From Glebionis coronaria (lineage: Eukaryota; Streptophyta; Magnoliopsida; Asterales; Asteraceae), in assembly GCA_025667525.1 (NCBI GenBank), contig CM046878.1:389302974-389366973 (forward strand): a stretch of DNA of 64,000 nt. Reading direction: 5' to 3'. Shown piece by piece: positions 46,988-58,753 of the stretch; the first letter of the stretch is position 1; every line of letters starts with the position of its first letter. The translations under genes were made by a program, and so were the position numbers. Under the pieces are notes generated by a model. The model saw only the letters and a list, made by a program, of their open reading frames with translations, searched no databases and was not told the origin of the DNA.

Positions 46988-49900
46988 TCAGGTGAACAGG
47001 TGTGGGTAATTAGCTCTAAATGAGTCTTCACGTTCCCATGTGAACTCGGGACCTTTCCTAGAGTTCCATCGTATCTTAACTAACGGGATTTGGCTTCGCT
47101 TTAGCTTCTTGACTACTCTCTCCATGACTTCCATCGGTTCTTCTATGAATTGGAGTTTGTCATCGAAGTGGACTCCCTCCAATGGCATGGCTAGCGGCTC
47201 ATCCGCGTAGCACTTCTTCAAGTATGAGACATGGAATGTAGAGTGTACCCGGCTCAACCGCTGGGGCAACTCTAGACGATAGGCGACTTCACCTATTATG
47301 GCAATCACCTTGAAGTGTCCCACATAACATGGATTTAATTTCCCACGTTTCCCAAATCGGACGACGCCCTTCCAAGGTGATACGTTCAGCATAATATGGT
47401 CACCAACTTCAAACTTAATAGGCTTCCGTTTCCTGTCTGCATAGCTCTTCTGTCTATCCTGGGCAGCCTGAATTCGCTGCCTGATGAGAGTGATCTTCTT
47501 TGTCGTCTCTTGGATTAGTTCAGGTCCAGTCAGTTGAAACTCTCCCACCTCTGCCCATCATACTGGTGATCTACACTTGCATCCATAAAGGGCCTCAAAT
47601 GGTGCTGCTTTAATACTAGCATGGTAGCTGTTGTTGTAGGATAATTAAACTAATGGTATATGTTCGACCCATCCTTTTTCCAAAGTCGATCACACATGCT
47701 CTCAGCATGTCTTCTAGGGTTTGGATTGTTCGTTCACTCTGGCCGTCAGTCTGCGGGTGGTATGCGGTGCTCATGTCCAAGTTTGTTCCTAAACTTCATT
47801 GGAAGGCTATCCAAAAGTTTGACGTGAATCTACCATCTCGATCACAAATGATTGAGACTGGTATGCCGTGTCTAGTCACTATTTCCTTTAGGTACAACTT
47901 AGCTAACTTGTTCAGAGAGTCATTCTCTCTGATGGGCAGGAAGTGAGCGTATTTTGTGAGTCGGTCGACGATTACTCAAATTGTATCATAACCGTGAGAT
48001 GAAGTAGGGAGTTTCGTAATGAATTCCATGGTGATGTTGTCCCATTTACATTTTGGCATTTCAGGTTGGACTAACAAACCGGATGGCCTCTGATGTTCTG
48101 TCTTTACTCTGGCATAAGTCAGACACTTCTTCACGTATGTGGCAATGTCTGCTTTCATGTTTGGCCACCAATATAATTTCTTCACGTCTTGATACATCTT
48201 TTCAGATCCGGGATGTATAGAGTACTTGGACTTATGAGATTCGTGCATGATCATGTTTCTCAAGTCTCCGTAGCATGGTAACCAACTTCTTCCGTGTAAA
48301 CATAACATTCCATCTGCTCTAGCTTCCAGCTTCTCCTTGCTTAGGTCAGTCCTAAGCATTCCTCCTATGTCTTCTCTTCCGATGTTTTCAGGTTTTTGTG
48401 CTTGGAGTTGAGCCTCTAGTATTTGCTTGGGTAGGTCCAAGCTAATGGTCATGACTAGGGCTCGAACTCTCATGGGAGGATCAATTCCCTTTCGACTTAG
48501 TGCATCCGCAACTACGTTGGCTTTACCTGGGTGGTATTTGATGTCGCAGTCGTAGTTACTGAGCAATTCTATCCAACGACGTTGCCTCATGTTTAGCTCC
48601 TTATGGTCTAGGATATGTTGCAAACTCTTGTGATTAGTATGCACTGTGCACTTTGTTCCATACAGGTAGTGTCTCCAAATTTTCAAAGCAAAAACTACAG
48701 ATCCAAGTTCTAGATCATGGGTAGAGTAGTTTTGCTCGTGTTTCTTCAATTTCCTTGAAGCATAGGCAGTCACTTTCTGTCTCTGCATCAAGACAGCTCC
48801 TAAGCCTTTGTGTGAGGCGTCACAGTAGACGACGAAGTCTTTGTTGCCTTCTTGTAAAGCTAAAATGGGTGCACTACACAAATTCTGCTTAATGGTTTGG
48901 AATGCGGCCTCTTCTTCTTCTCCCCAATTGAATTTTACGCCTTTCTGAGTAAGCTTTGTCATAGATTTAGCTATCTTAGAAAATCCCTTTATGAATCTCC
49001 GGTAGTAACCGGCAAGGCCTAAAAATTGGCGAATCTCTTTTGGCGAAGTGGGTGATGCCCAATCCTTCACGGATTCGACTTTTGCGGGATCTACTTGAAT
49101 TCCCTTGTCATCGATCACATGACAGAGGAAGTGAACTTTAGGAATCCAAAAGTCGCACTTCGAGAATTTTGTGTACAGCTTCTCTTCCTGAAGTAATTTT
49201 AGCACTTGAGCAAGATGTTCTCCGTGCTCTTGCTCATTCTTGGAATAGATGAGTATGTCGTCGATAAACACAATCACGAACTTATCTAGATAGGGTCTAC
49301 ACACTCGATTCATGAGGTCCATGAATATGGCTGGAGTGTTGGTCAGGCCAAATGGCATGACTTGAAATTCATAAGACCGTTACGAGTTCTGAAAGCTGTT
49401 TTCGGTATGTCCTCTTCTCTGACCCTCAACTGGTGATACCCTGATCGTAGGTCGATCTTGGAGTATACACTTGATCCTTGTAACTGATCAAATAAGTCGT
49501 CGATTCGTAGTAGTGGCTAACGATTTTTCACAGTTAGCTTATTCAGTTCTCTGTAATCGATACACATTCAGAAAGATCCGTCTTTCTTTTTGACAAAAAG
49601 TACTGGAGCTCCCCAAGGTGAGGAACTGGGTCTGATAAAACCTTTGTCTGACAGTTCTTGAAGTTGTTCTACGAGTTCTTTCATCTCGGTTGGTGCTAAT
49701 CGGTATGGTGCTTTAGCTACAGGTGCAGCTCCTGGTATCAAGTCGATTTGGAATTCCACTTGACGAGTCGGAGGCAAACCAGGTAAGTCGTCTGGGAAAA
49801 CTTCAGGATAATCACGGACAATTGGCACGTCCTTGATTTGTTTATTCTCTGGTTCCTCTTCTTTGTCGGTTTTTGAAATATGTGCTAAAAAGATAGGGCA

Positions 49901-51447
49901 TCCTTTTAGTATGTACATCTGGAATTTAGTGCATGAGATAACACTCAGCCTGGTGTCAGTTCTATCTGAGTTTCCTTCTCCTCGAACGATTAGATTTTCT
50001 TTTCCCCATGGTATACGGACTAGCTGTTGGTCGCACACAATGGTCGCGTGATATTTAGCTAACCAGTCCATACCAATGATGACGTCGAAACTACCCAAAA
50101 TTACAGGTATTAACTGAATATCGAATGGGTAATTTAGAAGGTTTAAGGTACAGCCTCTTAAAATAGTGTTAGTTTCAATGATCTTATCGTCTGCTAATTC
50201 GACCCTGTAACAGTCGTCTAACGGTGTAGGTGTGATGTCTAGTAAGCTACTAAATTATGTGGATATAAAACTCCTATTTTCTCCCGTATCAAACAATATA
50301 TTTGCATAGCGATTGTTTAGAAGGAACGTACCGGTAACCACATTGGAGTCTGGGTGGGTCTTGGCGTCTCCTATCACATAGACTCTAGATGGTGCTCCTC
50401 CTCTGCTCTCGTTCCTAACTGCTCGCTTTGGGCAATCAGGGCTGATTTGTCTGATCTCTCCACAACCATAGCAACGAATTTCCCTACGGGTTGTGTTACC
50501 GCTGCCAGTGTGCTGGCGGCTTCCCTGCTGTCCATTTCCACGAAAGTTCTGATTGTTGCCATTGCGGGGCTTGTAGTTGGTGTTGGAGTTGTTCCTGATG
50601 GCTGGAACATAAGTGTTGCCCTGTCCGGGTCTTCGGCATTCAACAGTAGAGAAATGATGGAAATTGCACTTGGTGCACTTTGGCTTGTTGCCTGCATATG
50701 GTGGTGGTGCTGAGGAAACAGCACCACAGATCTGGCCCAAGTTTTGCTTCATTGGTGGCTGGGCCTGATTATAACCACGATAGTTCTCCTCAACCTTTCT
50801 CTTGTACTCAGACTGTCTAATCACATGATCACGTCCCCGTTTGTTCATCAGCTCTGTGGCAAATTCTATGGCACCCTCGACTATAGCGGGTCAGGATGCG
50901 AGTACATTGTCGTGCACAGAATCTGGAAGTCCACTGACATACTTTTCTATCTTGTCCTTCACGTCAGGGAACACCGAGTACACATCAAAGTTAGCTCCTA
51001 AAATCTCTGGTTGTAAGTCGTGATGTCATGATTCAAGCATTTGAGGTTCCACAAGTCAATCTCTAGCTTCTTGATTTTGCCTCGAGGACAGTATTTCGTG
51101 GTAAGTCTTTCCTTAAATGCATTCCAGGTCATCCCATAGGCTTCATCATGTCCAAGGGTAGCAACTAGGGAGTTCCACCAGGTGAGAGCATGTTCCAAGA
51201 TAGTACAGGTGGCAAATTTCACCTTGTTCTCCCCGGTGCAATCACTGATGCGGAATACTGTCTCGGTCCTTTCGAACCATTGCATGAGTCCTATTACCCC
51301 TTCCTTGCCCTTTAAGTAATTGGGCTTACATTTCAGGAAGTCGGGATAGGTACATCCTCTGGCAATTCGATCTCTAGCATTCGAGTTTTGACTGTCGCCC
51401 TGGTTTCCGCTGGGGTGTTTCCCTGGCGGCTAGGGCATCAGCAATGC
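46988..51447 (-). pseudogene. Element A gag-pol, main part, decayed
   Basis: Right to left: gag capsid (MQWFERTETVFRISDCTGEN near 51280), knuckles near 50650 and 50450 (the second reads CYGCGEIRQISPDC, so its His is lost), protease DTGENRSF near 50290 (Ala to Glu after DTG), RT with [11 protein letters not shown] near 49260, RNase H ([14 protein letters not shown] instead of TDHKSL near 48630), integrase HHCC finger near 48210 and MEFITKLP (Asp to Glu) near 48020, and a chromodomain-like end ([18 protein letters not shown]). Stops are seen at 50253, 49568, about 49513 and 47976, with frameshifts near 50900, 49378 and 47600. Inactive. The first 88 bp of gag lie beyond element B at 60680-60767. 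Confidence 0.85.
51443..51447 (+). repeat. Target-site duplication of element B, left copy
   Basis: AATGC here and at 60675-60679 flank element B exactly. Element A's gag frame is consistent across the site once the insert and one copy are ignored. Confidence 0.85.
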
Positions 51448-51899
51448 TGATAGGCGTGTAAACACCCATCCTTTTTACCACTTAACTACAATAATAACCA
51501 AGCCAAAACGTGTATTTTATGTCGTAAATGTCGGAATTATGCGTGGTTTGTGTTTTTGTTGTGATTTAGGACGAAAATGTGAAAAGGGGAGAAAACACGG
51601 GACTTCACGGGCTTTTATCAAAGAAAAAGACAAAAGACGAAGTCAAGAAATCAAGAGTGCAAAAAGAACGGAAGTACAAGACCAATTCTGAAGATTTATC
51701 GAAGAAAAAGTCAAAAGACGGAAGTTTACTAAAAGCCGAAGAACTGAAGTCTAATTTATTGAAGAAATTACAAGACGAGTTTATTAATCCCGAGACAAAG
51801 TCGTTAAAGTCAAAGAATTAAGAAGACAAGTACTTAATGATGCAATTAAAGAAAGAAGAAAGAGGGGAGGAAGCTTCCTAAGAACCTCCCTAATCCTCC

Positions 51900-51908
51900 T
51901 ATAAATAG
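51900..51908 (+). promoter_or_regulatory. TATA box of element B LTR
   Basis: TATAAATAG in context CTCCTATAAATAGGATCC, identical in the 3' LTR. Confidence 0.65.
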
Positions 51909-52342
51909 GATCCATTTTCATTCCATTTGTTTTTGTTGGCTAGAGTGACACTAGTTCTTCCACCATTTTAATTACCTTGCACTTTAATTACATGTCATTT
52001 AAATACATTGTCTTGCACCTTAAATTCATTTAATTTCAAGTAAGTTTCCTTTTAATTATTGTCAATCTTTACTTTTATTGTCAATCTCCTATCTTCCTTT
52101 CTTGTTAATCTTTAATCTTTGTGTTTATTGTTCATGTTCATGTTTTTGATGTTTTATTGATTTGATTAAAGTGGGTTTCGATTATTTTGGTTAGATTTGT
52201 TAGTTTTGTTGATTTGGATTGATAGGTTATTGTTATTAGATCATTTTTTATTAGTTTGATTTAATCTTTTGGTTGATTTGATTAAGTTTTGTCTAGATTC
52301 GTGTTATTCTTGTTCCTTGTTCTTCGCTACTGTTCAATCTCC

Positions 52343-52945
52343 AGGTTATTCCGGATCAACACCAAATATTCCGAGTGAAGGTGTTTTGTTGACTGTTCCG
52401 AATCAAGCAGGAAGTTCCGAATCAAAGTTTTGTTCAGAAAGTTCCGAATCAGTGGAAGTTCATTCGGAACATCCAACATTCCGAATCATGGGAATTCATT
52501 CGGAACTAGTTCATTCGGAACATTCCGAACGAAGGATTTGGGGATTGTTCATTCGGAACATCTATTGTTCCGAATCAAGGGTTCAGACAAGGGGTGTTCA
52601 TCCGGAACATCAAATATTCTGGATAAGTGGTTGTTCATTCGGAATACAAAATATTCCGGATCAGTGGTTGTTTCATTCGGAACATTCCGAACGAAGGATT
52701 TGGAGATTGCTCATTCGGAAGATTCAAAGTTCCGAATCAAGAGGTGGTTCATTCGGAATATATTCCGAATCAAGGAGTTCATTCGGAACATCAAGTATTC
52801 CGAACCAAGGCAATATTCCGAATAAAGAGTTTATTCCGGATAAGTGACATATTCCGAGTAAAGGATTTATTCCGGATCAAGGGTTTTGGTAAATATTCCG
52901 AGTGAAGAAGAATCATTCCGAACGAAGGATTATTCCAAATGAGTT
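52343..52945 (+). repeat. TTCCGAA/TTCGGAA repeat array in element B 5' LTR
   Basis: About 30 copies of TTCCGRA in both orientations, often as inverted pairs such as TTCGGAACATTCCGAA; 52751-52770 is a perfect 20-bp palindrome. The array lies about 440-1040 bp downstream of the TATA box, so it would be in the transcript leader. The three overlapping open frames through it follow from the repeat and are not taken as genes. Confidence 0.8.
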
Positions 52946-53301
52946 GTTTTCAGGTTTATTTTAGTTTCAGTTTTTAAGTTTTAATTTTTAAGCTTTACTT
53001 TTCCCGCCTTTTTAATTAGTCGCACTTTAAAGTTTACTTGCCTTAGATTTATTTTAGCCTTTCCTTAGTTTAAGTTTTAGTTGCGTTTTAAGTTTGCCTT
53101 AGATAGTTTTAAGTTTGCGTCATTTACTTTTAGTGCCATTTAATTTTTCGTCACGCTTTTAATTTCTTGTCATTTATTTTCACTTAGATTTAGATTTAAA
53201 TTACTTGCTCTTTACTTTAAAGTTTTTGCAATTAAACCAGTAATCAATTCGATTAGACTGTGACGATAACTTTCTACATACTTGGAAAAGTCTTGTATAA
53301 A

Positions 53302-53316
53302 TGGCGCCGCTGCCGG
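53302..53316 (+). other. Element B primer-binding site
   Basis: TGGCGCCGCTGCCGG directly after the 5' LTR, close to TGGCGCCGTTGCCGG, a site common in plant Athila-type elements and usually assigned to tRNA-Asp. Confidence 0.8.
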
Positions 53317-53549
53317 CTCTTTTCGTAAAGATTAACGGTTTTCTGTGAGAGACGCGTTGCTTTTTGGGATCCGTTCATTCGTGAGCGTTATTTTCTTGCT
53401 TAAAAATTCCAAAAATCCATAAAAAAAATTAAAAATTGTTAAAAATCCAAAAAAATTTAAAAATTTAAAAAATCCAAAAAGATTTTATTTTTATTGTGTA
53501 TATATATTCTCTTTGTGTTTGGTATCTTTTCTTTTGCCTTTGTAGGTGT

Positions 53550-56429
53550 ATGCGTACTAGATCTTCTAATTATCAAGAGCCCGAGACTCGTGAAGATTTA
53601 GGTATGGCAGGTGTGAACAACAACAATAATCCACCGCACCTCAACAATAACAACAACAATGTTCTTCCACAGCCCGATCTTCGGACAATGGAGGAGCTTT
53701 GTCAACCTACCATGTTTGGACGAGGAGGACCGATTGCGCCGATGCAAATCACGGCTCCGGAGTTTTCGTTGAAGCACCACATGATCCAGCAAGTGCAAAC
53801 TAATCCTTTTCGAGGAATGCCTGATGATGATGCCAACAAACACCTCGACAAATTCATTACAATCACTCAAAGCATGAAGTTGCCCGGTGCCACAATGGAT
53901 GTTCTTCGCCTACAACTCTTTCCACATACTTTATCACATCCCGCCAAGAAATGGTTTGATCGTCTCCCGAAGAATTCCATTCATACATGGGATGACATGA
54001 CTCAACGTTTTTTGTCGCGCTACTTTCCACCATCCATGGTCACGAGCCTTCGCAATCAAATCAGCGGTTTCATGCAAGAACCCGATGAATCTCTTTTTGA
54101 TGCTTGGGAAAGATATAATGTTATGATCGATCGTTGTCCAAACCACAACATGCTCCCTGAAACCTTAATTGATACTTTCTACAACGGTTTGACTTTTCAT
54201 GATCGTGATACGATTAATGCAGTCGCCGGTGGCACATTTATGAAAAGGAGACGCGAGGAGTGTAGAGAGCTTATTGAGAACATGACTTCTCATCACAAAA
54301 ATTGGGATTCCTCCGCTTCTTCAAGGAACAACCCGAGAGTCAATGTTTCTTCTACTTCAGCAAACCCCGACATGACCGAATTCTCCCGGATGATGGCCGA
54401 AATGAACAAGAATATCTTGCTCATCGCTTCAAACCAACAACAAGTTAAAGCGGTAGCCAATTCTTGTGAGACATGCGGCGGTCCTCACTCATACACTGAT
54501 TGTCCTTCTACTCAAGGAAATCCGGAAAACGTGTATGCGGCTTATGGTAATTATTCACCGGAAAATTACCAAGCCCGACCTCAAGGGGATAGAAATTTGT
54601 TAAGTTACCGGTCAAACAACTACCTTTCACCCGGTTTTTCTCCTCAAAACCACAACCCCAACAATTACACTAGAAGCAACCAAATCCCACCTATAGCTTC
54701 TAGTCCTTATCACCCACCTGCTCAACAAGCCCCACCCATCAATCAAGATGTTGAAGCCTTAATGAGAACCCAAGGAGAGCAAATCAAGAATCTACAGAGC
54801 CAAATTATCAATTTGACAGGGGATATCACCAAGCAAGGGAATGACATTAGATCCGATCTTCGAGATAATATTCAATCCTCCTTCAGCAATCAAACGAATG
54901 ATTTGAAGAATATGCTGGCTAGTTTCTTGCCCACCACTCAACCCCCTTCTTCGAGTTCTCTACCTTCAAACACCGTCACCAATCCGCGAGCGAATGTGAG
55001 TGTTATTACTACCCGTAGTGGAGTTACTTTAGTAGGACCACCTATTCCGCCCCCATCGTCTACACCTCCTCCACCATCATTTATCCCTACTGCTCCCACA
55101 CCTAGTATTAGTACACCATCACCGTCTCCGCCTCGTCATGACGATGTACCCAAGAAGAACCCTTCAACATCTCAACCTTTACCTGCTACAACCCCACCTT
55201 CCACCTATAAACCCAACATCCCATATCCTTCTCGCTTGGACAAGCCTAACTTGCTCACTAAGGATGACACTCAAGTGTCGAATTATTTGAAGATGATCTC
55301 TCAAATGAATTTCAACATTAGCCTTGTTGAAGCACTTGTCCACATGCCGAAATTTGTCAAAGCATTCAAGGAATTGCTTAACAAGAAAGAGAAGCTGGTT
55401 GAGCTCGCCAACACACGCCTAAATGAAAACTGTTCTGCAGTTATTCTTAAAGAACTTCCGGAAAAACTTGGAGATCCCGGTCGTTTTGTGTTGCCTTGCA
55501 TTTTTGACAAAACCGAAGAATTTACTGCCCTAGCTGATCTTGGGGCCAGTATAAATCTGATGCCTTTAAGTGTTTGGACAACACTATCATTACCCGACCT
55601 TACACCCACCAAAATGACTCTTGAGCTAGCCAATCGCACTCTCGCTTACCCCGTTGGTATTGCCGAAGATGTGTTCATTAAAGTTGGTACATTCACTTTT
55701 CCAGTCGACTTCGTCGTTGTTGATTATGAAATGGACCCTCGTATTCCTTTAATACTTGGTCGGCCATTCTTGAGAACCGGAAGAGCTCTAGTTGATGTTG
55801 CCGAAGGTGAGCTAATTTTAAGGGTCGGGAATGAACAACAAGTGTTCAAAATGGGGAAGCTTACAAGCAAACCCTATGGAAGAGAATCCGTGAATATGAT
55901 TAATTTGCTTGATGATTTTGTCATCTACAACAATCCTCTATTCGATTCTTGCATTGATAATCCATTGTTTCAAGAAGATGTGGATGATTCTCTCTCCAAT
56001 TTGGAACCTTCACCCATATATGATTCTCCACCAATCTATGATGCTTATGATGATGATTCTAGCTTCGACGGAGATGATTATTTTACTTCCGAGTATCCCA
56101 ACATGCCCACTTATGATGATTTTGATGAGGCCGATACTCTTTCGAGTGATTCTTCTCATGATGAAGATCCTCCGCCATCCATGCTTAATCCTACTTTGGA
56201 TAACTACTCATTTGAGGAAGACTTTTCAACTTTTCTCAATACTTACTTCCCTCATGAGAGTGATGCACCTCCTTTGGACTTTGATGATTATGGTCTTGAT
56301 CCTACTTCGGATTTGAAGAAAATTCTTTCAAAGGAGAAGCAACCGGACGACACCAACATCCGCAGCACGTACGATTTGACACCTCTTTGTCCATCTTATG
56401 AGGACGAGGTTTTGCATTTTCTTCGCTGA
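53550..56429 (+). CDS. Element B gag-protease polyprotein, intact
   Basis: Intact frame of 959 codons. I chose Met at 53550 (MRTRSSNYQEPE), the usual Athila gag start; an upstream Met at 53496 adds 18 hydrophobic residues. Capsid spans about residues 40-260 (WFDRLPKNSIHTWDDMTQRF), a CX2CX3HX4C knuckle lies near 307-319, a helix (EALMRTQGEQIKNLQSQIIN) near 415-435, a Pro-rich segment at 470-560 and protease with DLGASINLMP (Asp663; Leu replaces the usual Thr/Ser, as in Athila). Where RT is expected, the protein instead ends in an acidic tail rich in Asp, Tyr and Pro. The frame stops at 56427-56429 and stays open afterwards. Confidence 0.85.
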   Translation: MRTRSSNYQEPETREDLGMAGVNNNNNPPHLNNNNNNVLPQPDLRTMEELCQPTMFGRGGPIAPMQITAPEFSLKHHMIQQVQTNPFRGMPDDDANKHLDKFITITQSMKLPGATMDVLRLQLFPHTLSHPAKKWFDRLPKNSIHTWDDMTQRFLSRYFPPSMVTSLRNQISGFMQEPDESLFDAWERYNVMIDRCPNHNMLPETLIDTFYNGLTFHDRDTINAVAGGTFMKRRREECRELIENMTSHHKNWDSSASSRNNPRVNVSSTSANPDMTEFSRMMAEMNKNILLIASNQQQVKAVANSCETCGGPHSYTDCPSTQGNPENVYAAYGNYSPENYQARPQGDRNLLSYRSNNYLSPGFSPQNHNPNNYTRSNQIPPIASSPYHPPAQQAPPINQDVEALMRTQGEQIKNLQSQIINLTGDITKQGNDIRSDLRDNIQSSFSNQTNDLKNMLASFLPTTQPPSSSSLPSNTVTNPRANVSVITTRSGVTLVGPPIPPPSSTPPPPSFIPTAPTPSISTPSPSPPRHDDVPKKNPSTSQPLPATTPPSTYKPNIPYPSRLDKPNLLTKDDTQVSNYLKMISQMNFNISLVEALVHMPKFVKAFKELLNKKEKLVELANTRLNENCSAVILKELPEKLGDPGRFVLPCIFDKTEEFTALADLGASINLMPLSVWTTLSLPDLTPTKMTLELANRTLAYPVGIAEDVFIKVGTFTFPVDFVVVDYEMDPRIPLILGRPFLRTGRALVDVAEGELILRVGNEQQVFKMGKLTSKPYGRESVNMINLLDDFVIYNNPLFDSCIDNPLFQEDVDDSLSNLEPSPIYDSPPIYDAYDDDSSFDGDDYFTSEYPNMPTYDDFDEADTLSSDSSHDEDPPPSMLNPTLDNYSFEEDFSTFLNTYFPHESDAPPLDFDDYGLDPTSDLKKILSKEKQPDDTNIRSTYDLTPLCPSYEDEVLHFLR

Positions 56430-56735
56430 TCATCTTCAAATTCTGTTGAGCCTGAGTGCTATTTTCCCCTAAAGGAAATGGTGTTCGACTCCGGTATCGA
56501 TATTCTTCAGCCATCTCAGTATCCATCTGATGAAATAAAAGGAAAAATCTTTGGAACTTTTGAAGATATGCTTGCACCTCAGCACCCTTGCTACCACCGT
56601 GCTCCATCTTTGCTTAAGGGAACCTTGCCTATTCTTCTTTGGCTTGCCTTGTTCGCCTTAAGCTTGTGTTATTTGATGGACGAAAACTATGTCTTTGATC
56701 CCGGTGGATATGTTTCATGCTTCTTCCTATGCTGA
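56430..56735 (+). CDS. Element B tail frame with hydrophobic segment
   Basis: In the same frame as gag-protease, right after its TGA, about 100 codons remain open. Starting at Met 56478 it gives 85 residues: MVFDSGIDIL, a hydrophobic stretch (PILLWLALFALSLCYL) and ENYVFDPGGYVSCFFLC. Element D ends in a similar hydrophobic segment and FDPGICLSGF. It may be the end of the polyprotein reached by readthrough, or the polyprotein may have lost it by one mutation. The role is unknown; membrane contact is an inference from hydrophobicity alone. Confidence 0.45.
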   Translation, partial: SSSNSVEPECYFPLKEMVFDSGIDILQPSQYPSDEIKGKIFGTFEDMLAPQHPCYHRAPSLLKGTLPILLWLALFALSLCYLMDENYVFDPGGYVSCFFLC

Positions 56736-57093
56736 TCAGGGTCGAGTCAGGCTCACGACTCGGTAATCAAAAATCAAGCGCTTCTTGGGAGGCAACCCAT
56801 GTATCTATCTTTTAGCTTTCTTTATCCTAAGTGTAGGGGAGACCCGTTGGTGTTTGCTATTTCCTCTCTTCTCATATTCAGGGATTCGAGCGCTCAATGA
56901 TCCACTCTTGATGATTTTTGACTACACGTGATTTCGTTGTTTCCGTCTTCCCGGTTCTATCCTAAACTCTTTTCGATTCACTATTTTATATTTCTCAATA
57001 TTAAATAGGAATCTCGTTAGTTGTCTTTTCCTTAGCAAGATTTAAACAAAGTGCACAATGTCCTAAGTGTAGGGGAGTTTACTCCCACATGCT

Positions 57094-57115
57094 TAAACAT
57101 TGAGGACAATGTTTA
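57094..57115 (+). other. GAGGAC-tip hairpin, element B
   Basis: TAAACATTG-AGGA-CAATGTTTA, a perfect 9-bp stem with a four-base loop, between the second and third purine motifs. The inner 20 bp are identical in element D. Confidence 0.6.
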
Positions 57116-58753
57116 TATTAAGTGTAGGGGGACTTCTATCGAAGTTAAGTGGTCTTTTCCTTGTATTTGTCCTCATTTTAACCGGAAAATCAATTTTTCG
57201 ACATTTTTCAAAATTTTTGATCTATTTTGGCCTATTAGTTTTTCCCTTTGTATAGTTATTTTCTTTCTTTGCTAGAATAAAATTTTTAATAAAGTGGTTT
57301 TAATTTCAAACGTTGTGAATCTTTTGACTCAACCCGAGTTTACTTATCTAAGTTTACTCTAGCTAGTATCCTTAACATGTTTAAGTCAAGTATTGCTAGG
57401 CTTTTATATAGGGAGCTATAAAACGCGAAAGTCTTAACTCTCACGGGTTAAGAACAAGAACTTTTTGCAAGTTCCTATAATTGATCCTAGAGAGTTGTTT
57501 ATCAAGGGAACTTTAAAATGTGATTTCTAAACTTGAAAAAGTCTAAGAATTTGCAAGATCCTATAGATGACTCGAAAACCCAAAACTTTGATTTAATAGG
57601 CTAAGCATCCACGAGTCTCATTCCTTGTGATTTTAAACTGTGGAGAACGAGAGACGATAGAGTCAATTATAAGTTTGGTATTCTTTCGTGAATTTATGTG
57701 AGTTAATTAAAAGCCTATTCTCCCATCGCTTGTTAATAAATTTATCTGCAATAAATAAGGTTGTACGATTTGAAAAGTTACTTAGCTTCTAGCCCAAGAT
57801 CGTTTAAAAGTTGCTCGGTATGGATTAGAGTTCATAGCCAAGGCATAACTTATTGAAGCGGGATGCGAATATTGGCGAGTCCAAAAAGGCCCTAACAAGG
57901 CATGAGGGCTACATTTTGTTGCTAAAGATCCAAAAGTGATGTGAAGAATCATTTATCGAAAATCAATATGAAGGATCGAGACACACGACGAAAAGCAAAT
58001 ACTCCCGTAAAGATCATGGAGAAGTCTATCCAAAAAGGCCCTAACAAGGTATGAGGATAAATAGATCCAAGTCCAAAAAGGAGGCGGATCGTTGTATATC
58101 AAAGTCCAAAATAAAGATTGGAGAAAAATGAAGAAGTCGTGGTCCAAGTATGAGAATCTCTCAAAACTCCAAGTGAAGAAATTCTTATAATGAAGAGAAG
58201 ACCATTATTTCATCAACGTCTCTCAAGATTTGAAGTATGAAGTCGCTGCCAAATATCGGTCTGAGAAAGGTCTCAAATCGCGAAGCGAGTTATGCCAAGA
58301 TATGAACTTTATGAGGTCCCGAGAAGCAGTTTTAAAAGATTTTGTCCTTTAGCTAACTATTGATTAAATCGTCCCACTTTATTTTCAGCCTAAATAACTA
58401 TCGAAATAAGTAAACAATGCATCCTCGTGATTATTCAAGACAACAATAAAATATAAGAGATACACCTAGGAATAAGGGAGTCTAAGTGAATAATTGGCCC
58501 ACATGAGTTCGTGTTAGTTTGCTAACTTATAATAACAATGATCTCGTTTTTAAGCTTGGTTTGGAGAAAGTGAAAACTTGAGGATGATGATCATTCATGA
58601 CATTTTCAAAACCCGAAGGTGTGTTTTTTATTTCTTTACTTTGAATGTTTATAATTTTCTATCTCTTTAATAAAGGCCAATGTGGATTGATTGTGATGAA
58701 AAGTGTAATCGTGCTTTGTAACTAATGCATTGCATGAGGACATTACAATGGTC

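Larger units (their letters stand above)
51448..53300 (+). mobile_element. Element B 5' LTR
   Basis: About 1.85 kb, TGATAGGCGTG to TCTTGTATA. A TATA box TATAAATAG is at 51900-51908 (59220-59228 in the other LTR). The TTCCGAA repeat array lies downstream of it. The last 100 bp differ from the 3' LTR, which is about 54 bp longer. Confidence 0.85.

Noticed and set aside
51579..51821. 80-codon Lys-rich frame in the element B 5' LTR, repeated at 58899-59141
   Set aside because: It lies upstream of the TATA box in U3, and its two copies differ mainly by amino-acid-changing substitutions. I take it as an open stretch of LTR sequence, not a gene.
52269..52905. Overlapping frames of 192, 131 and 92 codons through the TTCCGAA array (and at 59589-60225)
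   Set aside because: Three phases are open because the repeat lacks stop codons. Composition is fully explained by the repeat.
52343..52945. GAAcaTTC units as heat-shock elements, as in the ONSEN LTR
   Set aside because: The unit fits one GAAnnTTC pair, but neighbouring units are at the wrong spacing and the array lies downstream of the TATA box. No support beyond resemblance.
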